Positions 42,592 through 52,449 are shown, counted from the stretch's first letter. The stretch: DNA of 64,000 nt from Thalassotalea litorea (GCF_005843925.1 NZ_VCBC01000002.1:124001-188000), one strand, 5' to 3'. Notes: generated by a model from the sequence alone, not told the origin. Translations and numbers: made by a program.

Positions 42592-43227
42592 TTATTGTCG
42601 ATAATGGATCATCAACGTCCCGGTCACATTACCTACCGTGACATTTTTCACCACCTGATAATCACACTCTTTGAAAAACTGATGATATTTATCACTGGTC
42701 ACATAAATAGCAACGCCCTCACTTTCTGGGTTTTCTTCCAGCACAGTATTCACTGCTGCGACCAAGTAGTGACCAAAACCCAAATGTTGATGCAATGGAT
42801 GTATCGCAATAAACGACAGCATATGAAATTGCTGCAAGGGCACAGAATCCGTGATGATTTGCTCTTTTTCAATCATTTGTCGAGTATTGAAGTACCCTGC
42901 ACCAAGCATCATCTTCAATCGCCAATGCCAGAACCTGTCAACGCCTAAACCACGCCCTGGGCTATTGATACAAGCAACGCCGACCAATGCTTCGCCAAGG
43001 TACAAACCTAAAATTGGTTGATCCGCTTGCCAGAAAGCCGCTAACTCTTCACGAATCGCCGCTCGTAACCGTTGTTCATAACCACTGCTTTGGGCATCAA
43101 ATATATCCATAAAGACAGGGTCATCCTGATACGCTTGAAATAGCAATGAAGCAGCAACCTTTAATTCACTGGCGGGTAAATAAGACGCTCTTATATCGTT
43201 ATCTGTGGCCACTTTCACATCATTCAT
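42592..43227 (-). CDS. GNAT-family N-acetyltransferase
   Basis: The product of about 211 residues has the GNAT acetyl-CoA site: MLSFIAIHPLHQHLGFGHYLVAAV (motif A, Q/R-x-x-G-x-G/H variant) and GVAIYVTSDKYHQFFKECDYQVVKN (motif B). The ATG at 43227 is preferred because a GAGTGA lies about 8 bases upstream. An ATG at 43320 would add 31 residues with no domain and with an SD too close. The substrate is unknown. Likely operon with the Mpo1-like gene. Confidence 0.85.
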   Translation of the reverse strand: MNDVKVATDNDIRASYLPASELKVAASLLFQAYQDDPVFMDIFDAQSSGYEQRLRAAIREELAAFWQADQPILGLYLGEALVGVACINSPGRGLGVDRFWHWRLKMMLGAGYFNTRQMIEKEQIITDSVPLQQFHMLSFIAIHPLHQHLGFGHYLVAAVNTVLEENPESEGVAIYVTSDKYHQFFKECDYQVVKNVTVGNVTGTLMIHYRQ

Positions 43228-43476
43228 GACAAGTTCACTCTTTCTTTTTGGCTGCACGGTATATTGTGCGGTTGATTCCCTTATCGCAGGGAGACAATAC
43301 AATGAAAATTGTTCGTTCATTCCTGCAAGATGACAGCACTACTTGAACACCATATCAGGGAAAATTAATTATAGTCAAACCAAGCAGTTATTTGATGACC
43401 TGATAAAGAGGCAAAAATCCCGTAAAAGCGCAACTATAATAAGTACTGTTCATTTAACAACGTCGAGGATCAGAAG

Positions 43477-43707
43477 ATGGATCTTTCAAACCATAACCTG
43501 CAAGGTTTGTTCGCACAGTTGGGCTTAGATAATCAACCGGATAATATTAATCAGTTCATTGAACAACACAAAGGTCTGGCATCCGAGGTAAGGTTAGAAA
43601 AAGCAGATTTTTGGTCACCAGCACAGGCGAGTTTTATACAGGAATCGATTGATGAAGATTCCGATTGGTGTGAAATTGTTGATGCATTAGACAGTATGTT
43701 GCGATAG
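43477..43707 (+). CDS. DUF2789 family protein
   Basis: The 76-residue product matches DUF2789 from end to end: MDLSNHNLQGLFAQLGLDNQP, FIEQHKGL, FWSPAQASFIQE and DWCEIVDALDSMLR. The function of the family is unknown. GAGGA lies 9 bases before the ATG. Monocistronic. Confidence 0.92.
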   Translation: MDLSNHNLQGLFAQLGLDNQPDNINQFIEQHKGLASEVRLEKADFWSPAQASFIQESIDEDSDWCEIVDALDSMLR

Positions 43708-43758
43708 CAGGATCAGGCGCCCTTTGCGGGCACCTGATGATTAATGATGTACCTCAAC

Positions 43759-44133
43759 CTAGATCTGATTAAGCGCTTTGTCACCCCAGCTTACTAATAC
43801 ATTATTTTTAAAAATCAGTGGGGTACATTCGTCTTTCGTGGTCATGCTATCGGCATGCTTACGATTTGTGCGATAGTAAAGCACTTGGATGCTCTCACCA
43901 TCTTTGTCATAGACTTCATTAAAATCCGGCACGCCCATTTTTTTCTTTACGGCAGAAAAGCTCATGTTCTCTTCCAACTCAGCAAGGTTTTTACGGTTGT
44001 CATAAGCCGCGTCATGACTAGACTGCATTGTTTTCGCATCCCAGTCACCTTTGCCATCAACAGCGATGACACAACCTGTCAATGCGACCGATAATGGCGC
44101 CATTACTAACAAAGCAACAAGAGTTTTCTTCAT
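43759..44133 (-). CDS. DUF3192 lipoprotein
   Basis: The 124-residue product has a lipoprotein signal (MKKTLVALLVMAPLSVALTGC) and the DUF3192 C-terminal core: ELEENMSFSAVKKKMGVPDFNE, VLYYRTNRKHADSMTTKDECTPLIFKNNVLVSWG. The core resembles the small SmpA/BamE-type fold. The ATG at 44133 is used, since an upstream start at 44262 adds a basic stretch without meaning. A paralogue is at 48908-49288. Function unknown. Confidence 0.9.
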   Translation of the reverse strand: MKKTLVALLVMAPLSVALTGCVIAVDGKGDWDAKTMQSSHDAAYDNRKNLAELEENMSFSAVKKKMGVPDFNEVYDKDGESIQVLYYRTNRKHADSMTTKDECTPLIFKNNVLVSWGDKALNQI

Positions 44134-44451
44134 GGTTTTACCTTTTATAATTAATTGAGCGATATAGATCGCGAATACAAATTCCCTGGCGACAAAATAC
44201 CGAACTCTGAATTTAGTATGATGCCTGAGGTTTGAACAACTTACATTGGCAACCGAGCGCATAAGCGAATTGTTATCGGTTAACCTCTACAATCAAAGCA
44301 ATTAGTTTGCCAAAAAACATAACCTATTGTATTTAAATGACTTTATCGAACACGCAATAAATTCATCATGACAAAGTTGGCGACTTTCGCTATTATTTAG
44401 CAAATTTCCCAATCTATGGGTAAAATTTAAGCATTTAAGGTAAATATCCCC
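44134..44451. other. Divergent intergenic region
   Basis: About 318 bases between the DUF3192 gene and a divergent coiled-coil gene. It should hold two promoters; I see none that I would defend and no small open frame with a ribosome binding site. Confidence 0.35.
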
Positions 44452-44781
44452 GTGAGTCAGCAAGAAATCTATCGAATTGCCCAGCAATTAAATGCACAAG
44501 GGAAAACCCCGAGTGTCGCTTTAATCAAAAGCCAATTATCCGTAACTCTGCCGTTAACCACCATTATTAAAGGCTTACAACAATGGCAGAAAAACCCGCA
44601 ACTTGGCGAGACAACGACACCATCCTCAAGCCTAGCGGCTAAAGATAGCGTTGCGGCGGAAGATTTAAGCCTTAACCAAGTGCAACAACAATTCATCGAT
44701 TTACAACAAAAAGTTCAAGCTCTCGAGCTAGAAGTCAGCCAATTAAAGCAGCAAGTAAAGGCGTTAACATCAGACAGCTAG
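44452..44781 (+). CDS. Coiled-coil protein with KfrA-like N-terminus
   Basis: The 109-residue product starts at a GTG (44452). The N-terminal 45 residues (IYRIAQQLNAQGKTPSVALIKSQL; PLTTIIKGLQQWQKNP) look like the helix-turn-helix segment of KfrA-type DNA-binding proteins, and the C-terminal 40 residues (NQVQQQFIDLQQKVQALELEVSQLKQQVKAL) are a coiled coil. A small DNA-binding dimer is plausible. Convergent with syd. Confidence 0.7.
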   Translation: MSQQEIYRIAQQLNAQGKTPSVALIKSQLSVTLPLTTIIKGLQQWQKNPQLGETTTPSSSLAAKDSVAAEDLSLNQVQQQFIDLQQKVQALELEVSQLKQQVKALTSDS

Positions 44782-44841
44782 GAAGCCATATCCTAAGTCT
44801 GGTGTTCAGGGCATTGTCGCCTATAAGCCGCGAGCCAAGTG

Positions 44842-45417
44842 CTAAACGTGCGACTGCGGCACCTTGATTTTCAATGAGTCGAGAAACTCTGCCAATGAAT
44901 TCGCCAGTTTTTTACTGCCTTTCAGGCCTACCGGTTCCACCCAGACGCTACCATCGGCGTTATCAACGACGAGGTTAATATCTTCTTCGTCTGTAATCGC
45001 AAAGAATATACTCAGCGGCTGACGCAGGCGCCTTTTCATTAATACATGACCGATAATGTTTTGCTGCAGCCGCTCAAAATCTTCGAAATTCCAGGGAAAC
45101 AATAACGATAATTCCCCATCTTCGCTGTTAGCGTCAATGTTTTCACTGTAAGCAAAGCTAAAATATTCTTTGATGCTCGGATGCAGCGCTTGTTCCAATG
45201 CAGTTTCGACATTGGAAAATGTCAGGGTTTCTTCGATTTTATAAGGCTGCCATCGCGTAAGTTTGCCCTCTTCAACCGTATCCATTTCCGCCTTTGAAGG
45301 CCACTGGCTGTCATGCTCTATGGATGGAAGAGACCCGAGTTTGTCCTGACACTGCTCGATAAAAGTAGTCAACAGTCTATTTAAGCTTGTTTGGGTCGCG
45401 GTCATTTCAGATGTCAT
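44842..45417 (-). CDS. syd: Syd, SecY-interacting protein
   Basis: The product of about 191 residues follows E. coli Syd (181): LNRLLTTFIEQCQDKLG at the N-terminus, RWQPYKIEE, IHPSI-like ALHPSIKEYFSF, RLQQNIIGHVLMKRRLRQPLSIFFAI and SLAEFLDSLK at the C-terminus. Syd binds SecY on the cytoplasmic face and checks the assembly of the translocon. The ATG at 45417 is chosen (AAGG 9 bases upstream) over 45462. It is divergent from queF, the same arrangement as in E. coli. Confidence 0.93.
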   Translation of the reverse strand: MTSEMTATQTSLNRLLTTFIEQCQDKLGSLPSIEHDSQWPSKAEMDTVEEGKLTRWQPYKIEETLTFSNVETALEQALHPSIKEYFSFAYSENIDANSEDGELSLLFPWNFEDFERLQQNIIGHVLMKRRLRQPLSIFFAITDEEDINLVVDNADGSVWVEPVGLKGSKKLANSLAEFLDSLKIKVPQSHV

Positions 45418-45599
45418 TACATTTGCCTTAAATTGCCAAAAATCAGGTTCAATCGCGTTCAACAGGATAAAACGATGCGAAAGAGCGATAAATTGAATAA
45501 TGAATTTATTTTATCATCGATAGCTATGTTTAAACCTGCATTCCGCCGACAATAAAAAATTGCTATTATAACGGTCTTTGCAGACAAATTTAAAACGCT

Positions 45600-46451
45600 A
45601 TGAGTAATTATCACGATGCCGACGAATTAAAGGCATTGCTGTTAGGAAAAGAAACCACATACCAAAGTCAATACGATGCCGGGTTATTGCAGGGCGTCCC
45701 ACGTAGCCTCAATCGTAATTCTTTGGCCGTCGATCAACAAGCTTTACCATTTAACGGTGAAGACGTCTGGTATGGCTTTGAATTGTCCTGGTTAAACGAC
45801 AATGGATTACCTCAGGTGGCAGTCGCTGAATTTCGCTTTCCCTGCACCAGCGTCAATATTGTTGAGTCTAAGTCCTTTAAGCTCTATTTGAATAGTTTCA
45901 ATCAAAGCAAATTTACGGATTGGCATAGCGTTCAACAACGCCTTCAAATTGACCTGTCGAACGTATGTGAAGGTATGGCGACCGTCACCCTTTTTGATGT
46001 TGAAAATTGCCCGCCATTAGCGCTTACCAATGACGAAAAATATTCGCGAATTGATGAGCAGGATATCACTATTGAAGATTACCAACTCGATCCTAATATA
46101 CTCGATGGTGCTTGCATTTCATCACAAGTGGTAGAGGAAAATCTCGTTAGCCACCTGCTAAAATCCAATTGCCTCATTACCAACCAACCGGATTGGGCAA
46201 GTTTGTATATTCGCTATCGGGGCAAGAAAATTAATCGAGAAAAATTACTACGTTATCTGGTTTCATTCCGCCAGCATAATGAATTTCACGAGCAGTGCGT
46301 CGAGCGGATCTTTGTCGACCTAATGACGTTTTGCCAATGCGAACAGCTCACGGTTTATGCCAGATACACCCGCCGTGGAGGGTTAGATATTAACCCCTAT
46401 CGTTCAACTCAAAACGACAAAGCACCAAACTTGAGAACTTTGCGTCAATAA
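45600..46451 (+). CDS. queF: QueF, NADPH-dependent 7-cyano-7-deazaguanine reductase
   Basis: The 283-residue product is of the long, two-domain QueF type. It reduces preQ0 to preQ1 in queuosine synthesis. Seen: the QueF motif [17 protein letters not shown] (about residues 96-112), the catalytic Cys in [13 protein letters not shown] (about 190), and [15 protein letters not shown]. It starts an ordered group with ppnN and xni, though a 200-base gap before ppnN suggests separate transcription. Divergent from syd. Confidence 0.95.
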   Translation: MSNYHDADELKALLLGKETTYQSQYDAGLLQGVPRSLNRNSLAVDQQALPFNGEDVWYGFELSWLNDNGLPQVAVAEFRFPCTSVNIVESKSFKLYLNSFNQSKFTDWHSVQQRLQIDLSNVCEGMATVTLFDVENCPPLALTNDEKYSRIDEQDITIEDYQLDPNILDGACISSQVVEENLVSHLLKSNCLITNQPDWASLYIRYRGKKINREKLLRYLVSFRQHNEFHEQCVERIFVDLMTFCQCEQLTVYARYTRRGGLDINPYRSTQNDKAPNLRTLRQ

Positions 46452-46653
46452 CTGTAAAAATAATTACTAAGTTTTAGAGTGAGTTACGGTACTTTTCATC
46501 CAAAATGGAAATTTCTGTTCTACACTGATCATAACCCGATATCGATTTAACTATCGATGGAGCTTAAGAGTAAGCCACCAAAAAACCAATGCTTAACTCT
46601 GCTTATTCTCAAGCGAAAAGGTAATAAATAAAAACAACAATGTTGAGGTCAGT

Positions 46654-48012
46654 ATGCAGTATGATTTAAATCCCGTCGGCGAAATGCGCCTGCTTTCACC
46701 ATTAGAAGTCGAACAATTACAACAATCTGCGAACAGTGAACTTTACCAACTTTATCGAAATTGTTCTTTAGCTGTGCTCAATGTTGGCAGTGACACCGAT
46801 GATGCCGAAGCAATCTATCAACGTTATAGAAACTTCGATATTCAGGTACTAAAACGCGAACGTGGGGTTAAGCTCAATCTAGTCAACCCGCCAAAACATG
46901 CATTTGTTGATGGTAAAATCATTCGTGGTATTGCCGAGCAGCTATCGGCCGTATTGCGAGATATTTTATTTATTTCAAATCGTTATATGTGCATGCCAAG
47001 TGCACAATCGAGCAACCTGGCAACCCATATCGTGTTTGACATTATTCGCAATGCAAACGTAATTAAACCGGATGCAGAACCCAATTTAATTACATGCTGG
47101 GGCGGGCATTCAATCAATGATATCGAGTATAAATACACCAAAGAGGTGGGGTATCAGTTAGGACTTAGGGGGATCAATATTTGTACCGGCTGTGGCCCGG
47201 GAGCAATGAAAGGCCCAATGAAAGGTGCAACCTTTGGCCATGCTAAACAGCGTAACTACCAAGGTCGCTATATCGGCCTGACAGAGCCAAGCATTATCGC
47301 CGCCGAACCACCAAATCCAATCGTCAATGAATTGGTTATTATGCCGGACATAGAAAAGCGTCTGGAAGCATTTGTCCGCCTCAGTCATGGCTTGATTATT
47401 TTTCCAGGGGGGGCGGGCACCGCAGAAGAGTTGCTGTTCGTGCTTGGCATATTACTCAATCCGGCAAACCGCCAGCAAAAGCTTCCTATTGTATTGACCG
47501 GACCTAAGCAAAGCGAACAATACTTTCGTGAGCTTGATGAATTTATTGGTAAAAATCTAGGCCCTCAGGCTCAGTCTTTGTACACCATAATTATTGATAA
47601 TGAACGGGAAGTTGCACAATATCTGCAAAGTAAAATCGCATCGGTAATCAATTACCGTAAAGCCGTGGGTGACGCCTATCACTACAACTGGTCACTTCAT
47701 ATCGAAGAGGAGTTTCAGCAACCGTTTGAGCCAAACCACGATAATATGGCGTCGTTGAAGATTGAAAAAAACATGCCGGTAGGTGAACTGACGGCAAATT
47801 TACGCCGGGTATTTTCAGGGATCGTTGCAGGCAATGTGAAACCGGATTGGGTTAAGCAAATTCGAGAAAAAGGCCCTTACCAAATATCTGGTAACAAAGA
47901 AATTATGACAGATATGGATAACCTGTTATCATCATTTGTAAAACAACAACGTATGAAATTGCCAGGAAGCAAATACGTGCCTTGTTACCAAATAGTCTCT
48001 GATAACGAATAA
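46654..48012 (+). CDS. ppnN: PpnN, pyrimidine/purine nucleotide 5'-monophosphate nucleosidase
   Basis: The 452-residue product hydrolyses nucleoside monophosphates to base and ribose 5-phosphate. It contains the lysine-decarboxylase-like/LOG motif IIFPGGAGTAEELL (about 249-262), with GGHSI and the GPGAMKGPMKGA segment. The N- and C-terminal domains match the E. coli YgdH length (454). In E. coli this enzyme is stimulated by (p)ppGpp, which binds between subunits. It is followed after 3 bases by xni. Confidence 0.95.
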   Translation: MQYDLNPVGEMRLLSPLEVEQLQQSANSELYQLYRNCSLAVLNVGSDTDDAEAIYQRYRNFDIQVLKRERGVKLNLVNPPKHAFVDGKIIRGIAEQLSAVLRDILFISNRYMCMPSAQSSNLATHIVFDIIRNANVIKPDAEPNLITCWGGHSINDIEYKYTKEVGYQLGLRGINICTGCGPGAMKGPMKGATFGHAKQRNYQGRYIGLTEPSIIAAEPPNPIVNELVIMPDIEKRLEAFVRLSHGLIIFPGGAGTAEELLFVLGILLNPANRQQKLPIVLTGPKQSEQYFRELDEFIGKNLGPQAQSLYTIIIDNEREVAQYLQSKIASVINYRKAVGDAYHYNWSLHIEEEFQQPFEPNHDNMASLKIEKNMPVGELTANLRRVFSGIVAGNVKPDWVKQIREKGPYQISGNKEIMTDMDNLLSSFVKQQRMKLPGSKYVPCYQIVSDNE

Positions 48013-48015
48013 ACC

Positions 48016-48837
48016 ATGCCAGCACATATAGTTTTAATTGATGCGATGAATTTGATCCGTCGGGTGTACGCGGTGCAAGAGCGCCCGTTTCACTATATGG
48101 ATACGTTGTCAGAAACGACCAAACAGCAAATCGTCCACAACACCATCATCCATACAGTGCAGGCGGTCAGAAAAATACTCAACAACCAGCAACCCACTCA
48201 CGTGCTGGCAGTTTTCGATAGCCAAAGCCCTTGTTGGCGCTATAAATTGTATCCCGATTATAAAAAAGGCAGAAAAAAAATGCCTGAGCATCTGGAACGA
48301 AGCCTAACCGATATTCAGGACGCTTTGCTGGAACTGCACGTCGATTCGCTGGTTTCCGATGAGGACGAAGCCGATGATTTAATTGCAACGCTGGCGATTA
48401 AAGTCGCCCTGCGCGCTCAGGATGTGACAATCATCTCCACGGACAAAGGGTTTTTACCTCTGCTTTGTGAACATATCCGGGTCTTTGATTATTTCAACCA
48501 ACGGTTGCTCGATGAACAATATGTGCAGGATAAATTCCAGGTTAAATCGACGCAATTGATCGATCTTTGGACCCTAAGTGGCGATGCAACCAATAAGATC
48601 CCAGGTGTGCCAGGTATTGGACAAATCACTGCTGCACAGCTATTACAGCAGTATCAGTCGTTGAAAGGTGTTTTGGGCGCGACGGATTTAAAACAAAGCC
48701 TGGCCAGTAAGCTGCAAGACCATAACCCGCAGATGCAACTGTATCAAGAGCTGTTAACCTTAAAAAAAGATATTCCATTAGGGTTTAACCTGAAAGACAT
48801 TCGTTTAAATAAACAACTGAGCCAACAGGCTGTTTAA
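48016..48837 (+). CDS. xni: Xni, flap endonuclease/exonuclease IX
   Basis: The 273-residue product has the 5'-nuclease fold: HIVLIDAMNLIRRVYA, VFDSQSPCWRYKLYPDYKKGRKKMP, acidic metal sites EDEADDLIATLA, and STDKGFLPLL, then a helix-hairpin-helix (IPGVPGIGQITAAQLL). It acts on DNA flaps as the 5'-nuclease domain of Pol I. It starts 3 bases after ppnN, so the two form an operon, as their orthologues often do. Confidence 0.94.
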   Translation: MPAHIVLIDAMNLIRRVYAVQERPFHYMDTLSETTKQQIVHNTIIHTVQAVRKILNNQQPTHVLAVFDSQSPCWRYKLYPDYKKGRKKMPEHLERSLTDIQDALLELHVDSLVSDEDEADDLIATLAIKVALRAQDVTIISTDKGFLPLLCEHIRVFDYFNQRLLDEQYVQDKFQVKSTQLIDLWTLSGDATNKIPGVPGIGQITAAQLLQQYQSLKGVLGATDLKQSLASKLQDHNPQMQLYQELLTLKKDIPLGFNLKDIRLNKQLSQQAV

Positions 48838-48907
48838 TCTAACTCGTTTTTTCGCTAAATTAAGCAACTTAATTCACAATAAAGCCAAGATAAACTGGAT
48901 TCGTACC

Positions 48908-49288
48908 ATGAATAAAACCATCGCCTTCCGAATTTTAATTGCGGTCGTTCTTTACGGCATCTTTGCAGCCGCAGTTTTACATTTTCATGAAGATGATAAG
49001 CCTCAGGATATGGGCTGGGAAGATCGCGAAGGATATAACCGACAATACATCGCAAAATTAACTTTAAATGGCATGTCTGTTGATAAGATCCTTGCCGAAT
49101 TAGGAAGCCCGGATTTGACCGAAGCCAAAAAAGTCACGGTCAATAATTATCAGGTAATGTTCTATCGCACCCAACATCGCCACAGCGATGGCATTACAAC
49201 TCAGGATGAATGCACAGCCCTGTTATTCAAAGATGGTATCTTGGTTGGCATCGGTGAAACCGCCTATCTGGACTACAAAGAACTTTAA
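48908..49288 (+). CDS. DUF3192 family protein (second copy)
   Basis: The 126-residue product has an N-terminal membrane helix (residues about 8-26) and a DUF3192 core: KLTLNGMSVDKILAELGSPDLTEA and VMFYRTQHRHSDGITTQDECTALLFKDGILVGIG. It is a clear paralogue of the lipoprotein at 43759-44133 but is anchored by a helix. It lies 70 bases after xni. Function unknown. Confidence 0.88.
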   Translation: MNKTIAFRILIAVVLYGIFAAAVLHFHEDDKPQDMGWEDREGYNRQYIAKLTLNGMSVDKILAELGSPDLTEAKKVTVNNYQVMFYRTQHRHSDGITTQDECTALLFKDGILVGIGETAYLDYKEL

Positions 49289-49590
49289 CCTGACGACCAA
49301 ATCCTTGCATCTTCAGCAAACATTTCGCTGTGTTTGCTGTTATCACGTTTTATTTCTCACTCAGTAACAAATGGCATGATTTTTGGTCGATTCCCCTCGT
49401 TTTGTAGGAATATTACGAAAACCATAGTCTTTTAGGCTGATTTTCTTGTTAAAACTGGAATCATCTGACCAGTCATGGTATAAAGCCGCCATAAAAATTT
49501 CTGCTGAAGTTTTTCAAAATTTTTTCATCATTTTGTCATACTTGAACAGGCAGTATTTGTACATTTCTAACATTGTTAAGGCTAATTTCC
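49289..49590. other. Intergenic region before isocitrate dehydrogenase
   Basis: About 300 bases with AT-rich tracts near 49500-49550 that should hold the isocitrate dehydrogenase promoter. No defined -35/-10 pair or operator. Confidence 0.35.
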
Positions 49591-50598
49591 ATGACTAAAC
49601 AAACTATCACGGTTATCCCTGGTGACGGTATCGGTCCCAGTATTATTGATTCATGTTTAAAAGTGCTCGATAAAGCAGGTTGTAATTTCGAATATGAATT
49701 TGCGGATGCCGGTTTAGCGGCTTTGGAAAAACACGGTGAATTGGTTCCTGCAGAAACCATTAAGCTAATTGAAAAAAATAAAATCACCTTAAAAGGTCCT
49801 TTGACGACGCCAGTCGGTGAAGGTTTTACGTCAATCAACGTTACCTTGCGTAAGCAATTCAAACTTTACGCGAACTTACGCCCGGTTCTTTCTTTTAAAG
49901 GTACTCGTGCGCGTTACGAGAACATCGATATCCTGACGATCCGTGAAAATACCGAAGGTATGTACTCAGGTTTAGGTCAAACCGTTTCAGCAGACGGTTC
50001 ACAAGCGGAAGCGATGAGTTTAATCACGCGTGACGGTGCTGAGCGCATCGTAACGTTCGCCTATGAAACTGCGCGTAAAGAAGGCCGTAAGAAAGTTACA
50101 GCGGTCCACAAGGCAAACATTCTAAAATCTACATCAGGCTTGTTCTTAAAAGTTGCCCGTGAAGTTGGCGAGCGTTACCCAGACATCGAATCTGCGGAAA
50201 TGATTGTTGATAACTGTTGTATGCAGCTTGTAATGAACCCTGAGCAGTTCGACGTTATCGTAACCACCAACTTATTCGGCGATATCATTTCTGACCTGTG
50301 TGCAGGTCTTGTTGGCGGTCTTGGTATGGCACCGGGTGCAAACATCGGTAAAGATTGTGCGATTTTCGAAGCGGTACACGGCAGTGCTCCTGATATTGCA
50401 GGTAAAAACCTTGCCAACCCAAGTTCCGTTATCTTGGCGTCAATCCAAATGCTTGAGTACTTAGGTATGAACGATAAAGCGTCTGCTATCCGTAATGCGG
50501 TGAAAGACGTTATCGAATCCGCTGACCGTACCACTCGCGATTTAGGTGGTGTGCACGGAACAACTGACTTTACTGATGCGGTACTAGAGCGCCTGTAA
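49591..50598 (+). CDS. NAD-dependent isocitrate dehydrogenase
   Basis: The 335-residue product is of the short, NAD-type IDH/homoisocitrate/isopropylmalate dehydrogenase family: VIPGDGIGPSIIDS at the N-terminus, NVTLRKQFKLYANLRPV, ENTEGMYSG, substrate/metal sites VDNCCMQLV and NLFGDIISDLCAGLVGGLG, and HGSAPDIAGKN. The EGMYSG and LR.QF.LYAN patterns fit isocitrate rather than isopropylmalate. It converts isocitrate to 2-oxoglutarate in the TCA cycle. The ATG at 49591 gives the family start. Monocistronic with its own terminator. Confidence 0.93.
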   Translation: MTKQTITVIPGDGIGPSIIDSCLKVLDKAGCNFEYEFADAGLAALEKHGELVPAETIKLIEKNKITLKGPLTTPVGEGFTSINVTLRKQFKLYANLRPVLSFKGTRARYENIDILTIRENTEGMYSGLGQTVSADGSQAEAMSLITRDGAERIVTFAYETARKEGRKKVTAVHKANILKSTSGLFLKVAREVGERYPDIESAEMIVDNCCMQLVMNPEQFDVIVTTNLFGDIISDLCAGLVGGLGMAPGANIGKDCAIFEAVHGSAPDIAGKNLANPSSVILASIQMLEYLGMNDKASAIRNAVKDVIESADRTTRDLGGVHGTTDFTDAVLERL

Positions 50599-50616
50599 GC
50601 TCAATCGGTATTGCGA

Positions 50617-50643
50617 AAAAAAGGAGCTTATGGCTCCTTTTTT
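50617..50643 (+). terminator. Terminator of isocitrate dehydrogenase gene
   Basis: AAAAAAGGAGC-TTATG-GCTCCTTTTTT, with a U-tract built into the stem end, lies 18 bases after the stop. Confidence 0.92.
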
Positions 50644-51281
50644 GTTTTAAGAAAACGCATCTTTTCTGCGCTGATGCATAAGGTGCCTAAGTTGTCTAAG
50701 GTGCATAACAAATTGACACCTGCTTCTTCGCCACTTTAGTGGGTTAGCATCATCTTAAGCTCGTCCCTACCCTTAACCCTTATTATTTAATGACCCAGCC
50801 GTTCATCGTCATCAGCTCTGAACTCACAGATTTGGCCACGTGATTGTTGGCGTACATTAACATTAAAACGGCTTGCGTTAGCTTTTCAACCTCCCCGGTA
50901 TAACATTCAATGCGGATTTATCGTATAACCAGGGCCTCTACATGGCTGCATGTGCGCATTTTATGTCAGTACAAAGTAATCTAAAATAAATGAAAACTGC
51001 AGTAACAGCGCCATTTATTCCTCTACTTCATCGCAAACGGTAACTCCTTCTAAATGACCGCAATTGCTACGGATAAACAAGCATTATTTTGACACTCGCT
51101 ATCAATCGGTAATCGCAGTACTAGGTTACTGATTTGATTCGCAATACCAGTTATTATATCGTGATAGCCGCAGTAAACCGAAACGGATAATTCGGTAACC
51201 AGAGATTATCGGCGCGAGGCTGTGATTGCCTTTATGCGGGCGCCGTTCAATGAGTGCTGTTTATAGATAAAAAGGTCCGAA
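50644..51281. other. Long gap without recognisable gene
   Basis: These 638 bases hold no open frame that I can support on either strand and no repeat or RNA motif that I recognise. A number of codon-like stretches suggest possible gene decay, but this is uncertain. Confidence 0.35.
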
Positions 51282-51425
51282 ATGGAACGTTTTCCATGGT
51301 TCATTTACAGCATTAAACCGGCAACAGAAAGCTCGACTCGCAAGCAGATAATCCGAAGCGATATTGGCTTAGCAAAAGAAACTGACTCGGAATGTGTGGT
51401 CGAAACCTCTTCGAATGATGAGTAA
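51282..51425 (+). CDS. Possible small protein (47 aa)
   Basis: An ATG at 51282 with AAAAGG 6-8 bases upstream opens a 47-codon frame that starts MERFPWFIYSIKPATESS and ends VVETSSNDE. It is polar, acidic at the C-terminus, and has no signal or membrane segment. It could be a remnant or a real small gene; I recognise no family. Confidence 0.3.
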   Translation: MERFPWFIYSIKPATESSTRKQIIRSDIGLAKETDSECVVETSSNDE

Positions 51426-51522
51426 TAAACACATTTTGTTGTGTTGTGAATATAAAAAATGTTCGCTTCCAGTAATAAAACGCAGTAACAATAACTAAGC
51501 ATTAAAAACCAAGGACAAACTT

Positions 51523-52449
51523 ATGACAAACCGACACGTGAAATCAATCAATGCGCTGCTGGTGTTACTCTCCAGTGTAATGCTTCTCAATGGTTGTTCC
51601 GGTGCTAACGAGAGCAACGAAACCGTCGCTGAACAATCAACAGCGGTAGCAGAACCTAAAGTCATGGCTTATGCCCGATTTGTGCCGGAGCGCAATGATG
51701 ACTTTGCCTGGGAGAACGACAAAGTCGCGTTTCGCGTGTATGGACCCGCGGCGCCATTAAAAGGACATTCAAGTGGTGTTGACGCCTGGTTAAAGCGAGT
51801 TGATTATTCAATTATCGACAAATGGTATAAAAATCATATCAACGGTATTTCGTACCATATTGACCACGGTGAAGGCTACGACCCCTATCATACGGGAATT
51901 AGTCGCGGCGTTGGTGGCTCTGCGGTATGGGTAAATGGTACCGCGTATGCGCCACACAGTTACAAGAGCTATAAGATACTTGAAAGTGGAGGAGATAACG
52001 TAGTTTTCAATTTAGTGTATGAGTGGTACACACCACTTGGCATTGTCAAAGAATCCAAAACTATCTCGCTGCCGCTCGGCAGTCAGCTTTACACCGTAAA
52101 TTCAGAATTTACTCTGAACGACAAACCTGCTTCATTACCGATCGTCATTGGTGTTGCCACACATGATGAAAAAGCCGAAGCCTTTTTTAATGAAGAAACG
52201 GGCCGTATTTCCACCTGGGAAGATTTTGATGGCCAAGGGTTAGGTACGGGTGCTCTTGTTGAACCGAGCCTGGTGAAAGAAATCAAACATATCGCCAGTG
52301 ATGTCAAAGACGAAAGTCATATATGGATATTTACCCAATCGAATGAGCAAGGAAAGTTGTCTTATCAAGCAGGGTTTGCCTGGCAGGCCGCGGGAGATAT
52401 CTCCACCAACGACCAGTGGCAGGAATATCTAGACAATATATCTAAATAG
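51523..52449 (+). CDS. DUF4861 family lipoprotein
   Basis: The 308-residue product has a lipoprotein signal (LLVLLSSVMLLNGC). Its body matches DUF4861: FVPERNDDFAWENDKVAFRVYGPA, GVDAWLKRVDYSIIDKWY, GEGYDPYHTGISRGVGGSAVW, then beta-rich segments to the end. This family is found in polysaccharide-use loci of marine bacteria, mostly next to enzymes for unsaturated uronic acids; no such enzymes are beside it here. A direct role in glycan breakdown is therefore only suggested. Confidence 0.85.
   Translation: MTNRHVKSINALLVLLSSVMLLNGCSGANESNETVAEQSTAVAEPKVMAYARFVPERNDDFAWENDKVAFRVYGPAAPLKGHSSGVDAWLKRVDYSIIDKWYKNHINGISYHIDHGEGYDPYHTGISRGVGGSAVWVNGTAYAPHSYKSYKILESGGDNVVFNLVYEWYTPLGIVKESKTISLPLGSQLYTVNSEFTLNDKPASLPIVIGVATHDEKAEAFFNEETGRISTWEDFDGQGLGTGALVEPSLVKEIKHIASDVKDESHIWIFTQSNEQGKLSYQAGFAWQAAGDISTNDQWQEYLDNISK

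Noticed and set aside
43343..43528. 61-codon frame before DUF2789
   Set aside because: It overlaps the start of the DUF2789 gene in another frame and lacks a ribosome binding site.
51305..51502. 65-codon minus-strand frame
   Set aside because: It overlaps the better-supported plus-strand 47-codon frame and reads as an antisense shadow.
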